DNA from: Pegea sp. RAD2-039
Lineage: Eukaryota; Chordata; Thaliacea; Salpida; Salpidae
Direction of reading: 5' to 3'
NCBI GenBank assembly: GCA_034620365.1
Contig: JAQGEQ010000161.1
Location: 62,001 to 126,000 of the forward strand
Length of the DNA: 64,000 nucleotides
Made by a program: the position numbers and the translations under genes. The notes beneath the pieces were generated by a model. That model worked only from the letters and a program-made list of their open reading frames with translations, searched no databases and was not told where the DNA came from. Positions 11,036-20,937 of this stretch are shown here, piece by piece. Positions within the stretch are counted from its first letter, which is position 1; each line of letters starts with the position of its first letter.

Positions 11036-14000
11036 TCAGCGCTTTTTCCAGGTGGCTTTTTTACGAGCACCTGGTTGGCCAGGCTTTTTTCTTTCGTGGT
11101 TCCGTATATCATATGCTAATAATCCAGCTGTAAAAAAAGTATTTAATTCAAGTTTGAGTAATTTCAGCAAGGAGTGACCTTGACGAAGTACTTCAATTCG
11201 ATGAGAATCTAAAAACGCTGTAAGAGCCCGCGAAACAGCGAGTCGAATCGCTACAGCATTCGCTGTTCGGGTTTGTTGGTTAGTAGAGTCAGCGTCTGAT
11301 ACTTGTGATTCACATTCTACTTTATGATTCTTCTTGTAAAGGACTTGAAGTGGGTTAGTAACTTGGGCTTCTACGTCAAATATTCGTTGGTATCCGGTGA
11401 GGCTGAACGGAGCAAGCACTATCTCTCTGAGTATAAGTTGATGTAAAAGATGTTTAGATGCTTGATACAAACCTAGATCTCGGAATGAAGAAGTATTTGC
11501 TGAATGATTTGCCATTTACAGTAATCTTTCCACATCCGGGATATATCAGTCTCACTTTAGCTTGAGCAGTTTTTCTAGATCCTTCACTTTCAACGAAGTA
11601 TCGTCCATCTTCAGAATCTTGTATCTGATGATCATCGAGTTTAGAGTAAAAATCAGCAGTTTTATTTCTAAATGTAGAAATTTGTGAACTCACATCAGGA
11701 ATAGATTCTTTAGAAGTTTGTTTGATGATCACTTTTCGAAATTTCATGATATATTCATGAATTGAATAAGAATTTGGTTCTTCTACCAAACGAGTCAACT
11801 GCTGAATCAGATTCTCAAACTGAAAATATTTGTAAATAATTTATATCTGAACATCTAAAATCACTCAAAGATATTCACAATATTTACTTTGATTAGCATC
11901 AAAATTTGTATAAATTTAATATTATGTAGGTTGATTTGTTTCTCAGAAATTACAGAGCCCGCTTGTCAGTCACCAACTCCGGTAACTTAGGCTCGCAAGC
12001 TTACATAAGTACAGTGATGGAAGTAAAAAGCGAATCACGAACAGTCACTAGTAACAAGAAAGGTAAGAGATGGAAATATTTCATGGCATTTGGAGTTTGG
12101 TTGGGAAGCGAAGGTCGCAGATAACATTAGATAGTAAGCGACATTATTAGAAAGAAGGTAAAATATTTCAAATTCAGTTAAACATCAAAACTTTGCGTTA
12201 TTAGCTAACAACAACAATTGGTTAGAAAAAGTTTCTAATAACGCTATCTTTTGAGTTTAATAATTAGAAAAATTTCACAAGTTTTTGTAACTAAAAGCTT
12301 CAAAGCCAACAAAGAAATTAGTTGAAACATCTCATAAGAACCTGTCGATCATGCATAGAGGCGCCAGGTAAGAATGTCTTCTCGATTTCTTCTTTTGAGC
12401 ACCAAACACTATCCTTAAAATGTCTATAAAGATCAAAGTTGTACAAATTAGAAAAAAATAAAACGTATTTGATCTTCATCAAGTGAGACATTTACAGATT
12501 ATTTGTGTCTTCTTCTTCCGGATGCTTTGACGGATTAATAGCTTTATCCAAAAGATCATCGGCGTGAGCTTTCTGCAGCTTCAGTCGTTGTTCATAGATA
12601 TCATGCATTAGTTGAGTGAAATCAGCCGCTAAAGTGTAATAGAGATGATGTTGCGGCCTTCCAAACTCATCCAACTTTACAGCTATCAAGTAAATATTTT
12701 TGGTTAATTGAATAAATTCAGTGTTTTGATAAAAAAAAACAAATAAAATTAGAAGCAACAAATTAAAATCAACTTAAAATAAATCAAAATTTAGAGTTGT
12801 TTATACATCTTTGATTAAAATAAAAAATAAAAAGATTAAAACTGAGAAATGAGCAAGTTGAAGTGAAGTAATTAACTACAAAATTAGATAAAAAATATTT
12901 TTGATTTTACCAATTTCAGCTGGGTATACTTTTGTAGGGTGCTGAAATAAAAATGAAAAATAGTTTAGACATATTTTAAACAAAAAAGAAAATTATAGTT
13001 GAAAAACTATCTAACATTTCATTGATAGGTTGAAGCTATCTTTAATCGTTTTGATCTGAAGGAAACTTACTTCCATCTTCCATCTAACTTCTATAACTAG
13101 TAGCTCATGTAAAATATTAATTATTACACAGATAATTCTGACTTATCTTGTCCACAATAACTAATTTTCTGATTATCAATTTGAATTTCTTCCTCAAAGA
13201 TCCTCTAGTGATCAGCTATATTTCTCGGCAAATAATTTAACAACCAATATCATCTATAAAGACATTCAAAAAGTCTTGGACTCAGTTTCACATCCCATAA
13301 TAGTAAAAACTCTCAACATTAACCCCACTATCTCTTGCATTGAACAATTTCTAAAATATAGACAATGACAAGTCATCATTAATAACACTTCTTCAAGTGT
13401 TCTTGAGTTTTTAGTGGTGTTCCCCAAAGGTGCCATTATTCTTCCTCTTCTCTTCAATATTTATATCAAGGAAATTACAGGCAGTTGTACATCATTAAAT
13501 TTCTGGAAATTATTTTGCCAACGATGCTAGAATTTTTCGAATCTTCAATCTTCTTTATAGTCTACTAGCTGATGGCTTTAATAGACAACTCAAGCTTGCC
13601 ACCTACAAATCTTTTTACTTGTTGAATCCAGTCAAAGATCACCAGGAAAGCTTTCCTAAAATTGTTCTTCATACAAAGATAACTTAATATTAAATACTTG
13701 CTTAAATATTCACAACTTTTACTATTATTTAAAATTATTTATGGATTTTGTGTTTCAATTGAATTCTTCAAAAACTTTTAACTTCTTTCTAACGTCTTCA
13801 GAGGCTTGTTAAAATGTGAAGGATTGACCCAGAGTAGAATTTTTACTCCAAGTCTTCCAGAGTCAAAATTGATATCAATTTTATGATCTTTAATATATTC
13901 TGACAAATCTTCAGACAAATTTTTCACCAACTAAATTAGTTTTAAATCAAATTCATCTATATAAAAGCAACTTACCTCTAAAACAGGTTTGGCTTCTTTG

Positions 14001-14683
14001 CTCAAATCAGATGGAAACAAATAGTTTATACATCTCTAGAAAATATTCACAAAATAAAACTTTAGCTAAACACCCAAATTTCACACAATAATTATGTTTA
14101 AAGTAAATTAATTATAAAAATAAATTCAAATTTCTAAATCATTCAAAAATATCTAGAAGAAATTTATCTGACTAAATTTCTAAATAAACTTAATGATGAG
14201 CTTACCTGGACATCATCAGATGAAAATGTCTCAGGGTCCTCCCCCATCATTAAAGCAAGTCGTCTGACCCCCAAATCATATTCAACAACCCTCTTTCTAA
14301 AATAAAAAATTAGTTTTTATAAGAAATCAGCCAAACATTTTCTGAAAAAAACATATTTAATAAAACACTAACTGAATATAATCAGATGAATATTGAATAT
14401 GCTTTTTTTTCTGAAGATTGATTCTTGATTTAGAAAGTTTTAATTGATGCAAAGTTCGATTACATGGTTTTCCTAAAGAGAGGCTTCTAATGTTCTGAAA
14501 TTTAATTTAGAATATTAATCATTACCAAAGTAAGACTATATAAGAACTTTTATTTCAAAAAATCTTTTTGAAAAGTAGTCAAAATAAAGAAACCTGATAA
14601 AAATAAATATTAAACTTCACCAATGACTTCTGTTTGGACTTAAAAAGTTCATTTAAACAATTCTTTGAAATTGAAGAATACAT
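11036..14683 (-). CDS. MRPS9: Mitochondrial ribosomal protein S9 (uS9m), about ten exons
   Basis: Small-subunit mitoribosome protein. Exons on the minus strand: 14683 to about 14595 ([15 protein letters not shown]), about 14495-14370, about 14297-14215, about 14037-13980, about 12940-12910, 12691 to about 12495, about 12440-12345, 11822 to about 11490, and to the stop at 11036. Phases match at the junctions tested. Landmarks shared with animal MRPS9: [84 protein letters not shown], then [18 protein letters not shown] and the C-terminal [17 protein letters not shown] (uS9 tail reaching the decoding site). A 46-base intron joins SKYFFIPRS to REIVLAP. The usual Gly-Gly-Gly after the FDV segment is not seen. 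Instead a 30-residue polar insert is open here, perhaps an unrecognised intron. An acceptor lies 4 bases before the ATG. Confidence 0.9.
11936..12125. other. Higher-GC unexplained block inside an MRPS9 intron
   Basis: This stretch lies between two MRPS9 exons. It is visibly less A/T-rich than its surroundings and is open on the plus strand for 62 codons (around [16 protein letters not shown]). I recognise no family and no splice or start context that would make it a gene. It may be a mobile-element remnant. Confidence 0.3.
13185..13500 (+). mobile_element. Decayed LINE reverse-transcriptase fragment inside an MRPS9 intron
   Basis: The plus-strand translation, interrupted by at least one stop and small shifts, gives [20 protein letters not shown], then IEQFLKYRQ, then [19 protein letters not shown]. 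These correspond to the D-S-V-x-H motif and the V-P-Q-G-S-x-L-G-P-L-L-F-x-I-Y motif of CR1/Jockey-type reverse transcriptase. It is more diverged than the copy at 20938 and may be another family. It lies antisense to MRPS9, in its longest intron. Confidence 0.75.
13789..13932 (-). other. Possible alternative terminal exon within MRPS9
   Basis: After a good acceptor (AACTAATTTAG) the minus strand is open for 48 codons: [17 protein letters not shown] ... [17 protein letters not shown], then TAA. Its phase is the same as the authentic next exon (GAG|). Splicing here would replace the ribosomal-protein C terminus. I do not recognise the peptide. It could also be a captured gene fragment. Confidence 0.35.
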
Positions 14684-16016
14684 CTTACTGTTGAAAAAAA
14701 AATTCAAATAACTTTTTGATAAATAAATAGATTAAAAACAATTTAGGAAATCTGAATTATTATTAAATTTAATAAAAGTTTGTTTCTAGATGAAAAGTAT
14801 CTTATAAAAACTCTAATACAGTATGTTCATTAGAGATTTTTAGATGTATTATATAAATATAAAAAAATCATTTATGCTTTAGAAATATCAAAATATATAA
14901 ACAACATTTGTATATTGATAAGAATTAAATCTTATAAAAGAAAACATTTTTATCATAATACAAAAAAGATAAACATAAAAATGATATATATTCAAGTAAC
15001 CATATTTAAACAATATATTAATTAAAATTAAAACTTTAATAAAATTTAAACTTCAAAATTTATAGATACTTGTAATCATTTCGACAAAAAAATATAATTC
15101 AATAAAAAGCAATTAAGATACTATTTTGGATTAAAACAAAATTTCCCGAATAATAATTTTATTCAAAATATTTCGTTTAATAATCTGATGCTTACAGTTT
15201 TGAAATACTAAAATAATTTTACAAAAATGATATTTTTTAAATAGTACAGTAGTTAGAAAGAAGTTGACAGTCATGCTTTTTTCCTGTCTGCTCAAGGAAC
15301 CTAATAACAATGCTACTTCTAAGCTATTATTCTTAAGATTTACCGTTAGGTGACACAGCCAGTGACCTGGGACAGTGGCATTGAGGTCAAAAGATTTTAA
15401 GTTTTCGAAGTTAACTTCCATAGCCTCCGGAAGCAGCCACAGGGCAGATACCACTGTTTACCTATAGTTGGGAAGATACTTTCAATACAAATAAAACAAA
15501 GTATTCTTTGGCGCATATATAGCCATTTATAAATAGATACGTAACTAGCTATTGGCGTATGCTACTGTTTGACAACAAATTTTGGATTCATCTAATATTT
15601 ATGTAATTCTATTGAAGTTTAGAAAGTTTTTTGATTAATACTTCAAATATTTTACAAAACTAGACTTGGAAAATAACTTTAACTAGATGTAGTTAAAGTC
15701 TCTTCATAAATTTATGTACTTAATTTCATTTTTTCTTTAACTTTGGGAAGTTTTTATCGTTTCTATAATTAAGCTTTAGGTAAGGACAAATTACGGTTAA
15801 GATATTTCAGTAGTAATATTAACACCATTAATTTGGTTGCAAAAATTAGTAAATTAGATGTCCTTGCTGTAAAACAATTTGGTTAGTGCTTATTTTAAAA
15901 TTATAAGATTTGTCTCTTACGCTACCTCGTGGAAGTTAATGGAAGTTAGTTTTAATGGATATCTGCAGTTAACGAGTTTCAAGTTTCTTTACGGTTTTCT
16001 GATTTAAGACGTATCA
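14684..16016. other. Intergenic region between divergent MRPS9 and UBA3
   Basis: This 1.3 kb separates two divergently transcribed genes and should hold both promoters. It contains repeat C (15325-15480). The minus-strand open stretch 15131-15454 is built on that repeat and is not called as a gene. No clear TATA or other motif can be singled out in such AT-rich DNA. Confidence 0.55.
15325..15480. repeat. Dispersed repeat C, copy 1
   Basis: Its core (AGGTGACA, CCTGGGACAGTG, AGGTCAA, GTTAACT, GCAGCCACAGGG) recurs at 39235-39420 (GGTGACATC, CCTGGGACAGTG, AAGGTCAA, GTTAACTC, GCAACCGCAAGG). It is less AT-rich than its surroundings and looks like a mobile-element relic of unknown family. Confidence 0.65.
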
Positions 16017-19000
16017 ATGGAGACGTTATCAAATCGCTGGAATCATCTTAAAGTGATTCTGGAACAGAACGGACCATTTGCTTATTCAGATTTTACACCA
16101 AGCGCTGAAGTAATTTATTTTCTGTTTTATATTTTCACTTAAGTAACTGCAACTTTGAAATATTTATTTCAATTTATTTTAGCAGATTTTACTTTTTTCT
16201 TTAAATTTAATTCTTTAAAATTTCGTTTTGTTGAATTTTGAATTTAATTTCTGCATACAATATTGTTATCTTGTATTTATATTTGTGTAAAAATTAGCTT
16301 TTAAGTTACTTGTAACATTTTTAAATATAATTTTGTTTTATTTTAGTGATTAAACTTAGCTTTCATACCATATTTTTCATTTTATATTTAATATCATAAT
16401 TCATAATAGGAATTATTTATATACAACATTTCCATTGAAATGATAATTCTCAAAATAATTTATTTTTTAGTTTTTTGTTGGTTTTTTATATCCTTTTAAA
16501 ATCTAAAAGTTCAAAATATTTAGATTTTTAACAAATGTATCAAATATATATAATTCAAAATATAGTATGTATAAGTTTGTAAGTTTCTATTCTTTAAGTT
16601 CAGATTTATTTATATGTTCAATATTATTTCTGAACTAGATAAAAATTTATCATTTTTAAATTAATTTGTTTTGTGTTAAAAAGAAATGCAATATTGTTTC
16701 AGTTTCTTGACTTTCTTTTAAATGATTGCAAAATTTTGGTGATTGGTGCTGGTGGCTTAGGATGTGAATTATTAAAAGATTTGGCCTTTTCTGGTTTTTT
16801 AAATATAGATGTGATTGACATGGACACAATTGATATATCCAATCTCAATCGGCAGTTTCTTTACAGGTACCTGAGTAAAAAAATTTTTAATAATTTCTAA
16901 AAAGTTTTTTACTAGGCACAAAGATGTTGGTAAATCTAAAGCTGAAGTTGCTGCTAAATTTATCAACAGCCGGATAAAGGGTGCGAAGGTTGTTCCGTAT
17001 CCTTTTAACGTCCCCCAAATCAACTTTTTAGTTTAATTAATCTCAAAATCTTACTTGAAGAGTTTCTTAACATTATCTTGTAGCCATTTCTGCAAGATAC
17101 AAGATTATGACTCTTCCTTTTATCAAGGTATTTGATTGTTTCAAAACTTCAATTCTTGCTTATAGAAAATGCCAAGTGATGATTTAAAGGCGAATAAGAC
17201 ATTTTATTACTAATAGTTTCTATTGCGAGTCCCAAATAATCTTGATGTATTGCTGATGACTTAAACTCATATGTAGCTATACATTGTAAAGTTTTGGTGC
17301 TATTATATTAAACCTAACGAATCTCTAAGCATTAGTCTCAAGTTTTTGTCTTTTGCTTTTGATTCCAGGTACATTTGTAGCGAGTAGGACTGAAGTTCTA
17401 CATTCAACTAATAAATCTATGCAATGTTACTTTGACAGTATTAAAATTGAATGTTTAAACAACAAATCTGATGGCAACTAACACACTTCATCTTCTTTTT
17501 CAATCTTTCTTCTCTAAATTCTAATCCAACTTTTTTATGTTACATCTAGACTTTCATATTGTTGTTTGTGGCGTCGACTCTATATTAGCTAGAAGGTGGA
17601 TTAATGGAATGTTGGTGAGTAATTTATAGATTATACCTACCAGAAGTTAACTGAGGTTATTCTTTATTATTATCAAGATATCTCTTCTGGAATACAATGA
17701 TGATGGTACAGTTGATCAAAGTTCTGTTACACCTCTTGTTGATGGAGGTACAGAAGGCTTTAAAGGAAGTGTAAAGGTAGTTTTACCTGGAATAAGTGCC
17801 TGCATCGATTGCACACTCGACTTATACCCACCACAAGTTGGTTGTTGAATGTTATATCGACCATTTCATCTAATTTTTACTTTTTAGATCACCTTTCCTC
17901 TATGTACCATAGCTCATACACCAAGACAGCCAGAACATTGTATAGAATTTGTCAAACTGTTTAAATGGGTGAAAGACAAACCTTTTGAAAGTAAGTTATC
18001 AACACGATTATTACTTTTCATCTTTGAAATGATGATAGTAAGGCAAATATGAAGTCTGGTTGTTAGCCTTTGATTGTTGTTACTAGCGTCGAATAATCTT
18101 GATGTTTTACTTGGCTTACAAAAGCTTCGATAGTATTTCATTGTAAAACTTCGGCCTCATCAAATCTTTTGTATAAGACTCGATCTGTGATAGAGATTAT
18201 ACACAGCTTCATTGAAACAAAAGATACATCAATTTTCTAACCTCATCTTGAACCTTTTTACTTCTTAAACTTTCACCTCCTTGTAACAACATCATTACAG
18301 TGCTCACCAGAAGAATGATTCATATTATCTTTAGTAATCTGAGAACATCATGAAAATAAATCGATTAAAAACTGAAAACTTTTTTTAATCTAAAGACTTT
18401 TCCAGATCAACCTATTGATGGTGATAATCCAGAACATATTCTTTGGATTATGAATGCTGCAATTGAAAGAGCAAATGAATATAATATAAAAGTAAGAAAG
18501 TAACATTTTGTTCAACCTGATTTAATCAAATTGTTACAGGGGGTCACTTATCGTCTAACTCAAGGTGTTATTAAGCATATTATCCCTGCAGTGGCTTCTA
18601 CTAATGCTGTTATCGCTGCAGCTTGTACTACAGAAGTTTTCAAGATAGCCACAAAGTTCGTAACTTATTCGTGTTGTGAATAATTTCAACAAATTTCTGT
18701 TTTCAGTTGCTGTAGTGCTTTGAACAACTTCATGCTTTTTAATGATGTTAATGGCGTATATACTTACAAATTTGAGGCAGTTAAATCTGAAGATTGTGTT
18801 TCATGCAGTCAAAGACCACAAAGCTTATCCTTTCAAAGTGACGACTGCTTGCGAGAAGTCATCGAATATTTAAGAACTGAACCAACATTGTATGAAGTTT
18901 AGTTTGAAATCATTAATCTAAATTTGTTTCATTCTTAGATTGATGGAGAAACCTGGACTAACTACATCAGTAAATGGAAAGACTAAGACTTTATACATGA

Positions 19001-19206
19001 CTTCAGTAAAGTCTTTAGAGAAAGCTACATCCGCTAATCTTTCCAAGAAGCTTTCAGGTGACTCTTCTTCTCAATTCTTCATTTTTTAAATCATTTTTAC
19101 AGAGCTAGAACTAGTTGATGGACAGCATATCACTGTCGTAGATGTCACTACCCCAAGGTCCATGAATTTTGTTCTACATTACACTGATGGTGATATGAAG
19201 CAGTAA
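16017..19206 (+). CDS. UBA3: NEDD8-activating enzyme E1 catalytic subunit (UBA3), 12 exons
   Basis: With NAE1 it adenylates NEDD8, takes it as a thioester, and passes it to UBE2M for cullin neddylation. Exons: 16017-16109, about 16700-16868, about 16916-16998, 17084-17127, 17550-17612, about 17681-17840, about 17888-17990, about 18406-18492, about 18540-18656, about 18706-18892, about 18941-19057, about 19104-19206. Landmarks: [20 protein letters not shown], the nucleotide loop [73 protein letters not shown], the catalytic cysteine in [54 protein letters not shown], the zinc-ligand segment (EDCVSCSQ), and a ubiquitin-fold C-terminal domain. It appears intact and close to full length. Exon 4 is only 44 bases and intron 4 about 420 bases. 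Confidence 0.95.
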
Positions 19207-20937
19207 ACATTTTGATTTCTCAATTATTGAAGATTTTCTTTCATTTCATTTTTGTTGTATTTCTATTAAATTTGTTTCGACAAATTTCGGATTTTCGGAA
19301 GTTCAAATTATCAGACCAGACTTCCTTGCTTCTTCGTTCAAATATATTTATTATCAAATTTTTGCATTTTAGTCTCAAAGGTAGTCTTAAGCCGCAGATT
19401 TTTTCAGTAAAATTATGAACAACTACTGAAAGTTTTGAAGTTCTTATTAATCAGGTTATAGCGCAAATGTTCAGCAAGCAGTTCAGAAAAGCTGCTTTTA
19501 GGAACAGTGTACATACTACGTTTTGATGCTTAATTGAACTTACAACTTTCCCTAACCTCTTCTTGTTGCTAACTTTCACTTGAAACTTTCACCCGTTCTT
19601 ATTCATCCTTAATTGTTCAAGTTGCAGGAGCCTGTAAGTTATCTGGGTGGTGTTAGATAAAAGCTAAATCAATATCAAAATAATAGTAAAGATAAATATT
19701 ACATAAAATATATAACTACTCTATATAACTCGTGGTACATATTAGGTAAGGAGTTATTAACAGATAAAAGATCATCATTTGCTATTAAGCTAAAGATTAT
19801 GTTTCATATATAATTGATAATTGACTTAATTTCTGTTATCAGATATTTCAAATTGTGATACATAAGATGTTTTTATTATATTTCTGCTTCATATCTGTAT
19901 CCACTTCAAAAGCTGCAGTCATAGATAACTAGATAGTTTCAGAGTTCAAAGTTTCAATATTTACTACTTGAGACTTTGTTGATTAAATCAGCTTTAACTT
20001 AGCGAAATTCATCTAGTTGTTTCAGATTGAAAATAAAAGTCCGACAAAAACAAAAGAAATCTGCAAATCTACTGCAAGTACAAGCTGCCTCTGACTGAAG
20101 GCAGTATATTTGCGACAGGTGATTAACCTTCAACATCAGTCTGTTTGCACATGTGGTTTTTGCAGAAGATTAATCTCCGGTGCTGAAAACTGCATTTTTT
20201 CATGCACCTCAAGGCCTCAGTACCAGCACATCTAATTTGTATATACCATCACTAAAACTAATATTTTGTTTATTCTACTAAAGTTAGGTCGTCAGCTTTA
20301 CAATTTCAACAACTTTTCTAATAGAGTAACCATGATTCGGAATCTTCTTCTTGACTCCATCTCTTTTAAATTTTGATAAAAAGAAATAATTTGAGCGGTT
20401 TCGTTAATGCTTTGTGATAATGCTGCAGTTTCTCTATTTAATAAATTAATTATTGATTTAAAACTTGTATTTACCAATGGCTCTGCAGTGCTTATATTTT
20501 TTCTACATTAATTTATGTTAACTGTGATACTTAAGACCTCTTCATTATTTCATTGTTGTGTTCAATATAAGAGATGTAAAATCTGTTATTTGCAGCCATG
20601 TGTTCAATAAATGCAAGGCTTTTGCATCAGATTGATTCAAATGAGAATATTTAACATCAAGTCTATCTTTCTTACAAATCAATGCTCTAAATCTGGTCTT
20701 CATATTAAAATTTTGGGTTTTTTATAAGCTTGTAAATGGATTTTGTTAATTAAAAGAGGATTATTAAGAAACATAGATTAACATTTTAGTTGTTTCCATA
20801 CTCGGTTCAAATTTAATTTCAAATATTTAATTTGATTAATTTAATTCGAAATTATTGCTTAAACTCCAGAACATTAATTCAAACTTTAAGATGAAAAAGA
20901 AGTTTAATGATTCTACTTTAATTAGAAAATAATTTTC
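19207..20937. other. Intergenic region downstream of UBA3 with repeat B
   Basis: No supported gene. The first few hundred bases should be the UBA3 3' UTR; the open stretch at 19212-19418 is U-rich low complexity. A long copy of repeat B (about 20290-20640) abuts the LINE. Confidence 0.55.
20290..20640. repeat. Dispersed repeat B, longest copy
   Basis: The left half (GGAATCTTCTTCTTGACTC, TTTCTCTATTTAATAAATTAA, GGCTCTGCAGTGC) is matched at 23550-23710. The right half (TTTTCTACATTAATTT, GATACTTAAGACCTCTTCAT, GCAGCCATGTGTTCAATAAA) is matched at 24650-24790. The same order in both places shows one repeat family about 350 bases long. No open frame. Confidence 0.65.

Noticed and set aside
11936..12124. 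62-codon plus-strand open stretch as a nested gene
   Set aside because: It has no recognisable family, promoter or splice support, and is reported only as an unexplained block.
15131..15454. Minus-strand 107-codon open stretch as a gene
   Set aside because: Its informative part is repeat C, found again at 39235. The rest is AT-rich low complexity and no start context or family supports it.
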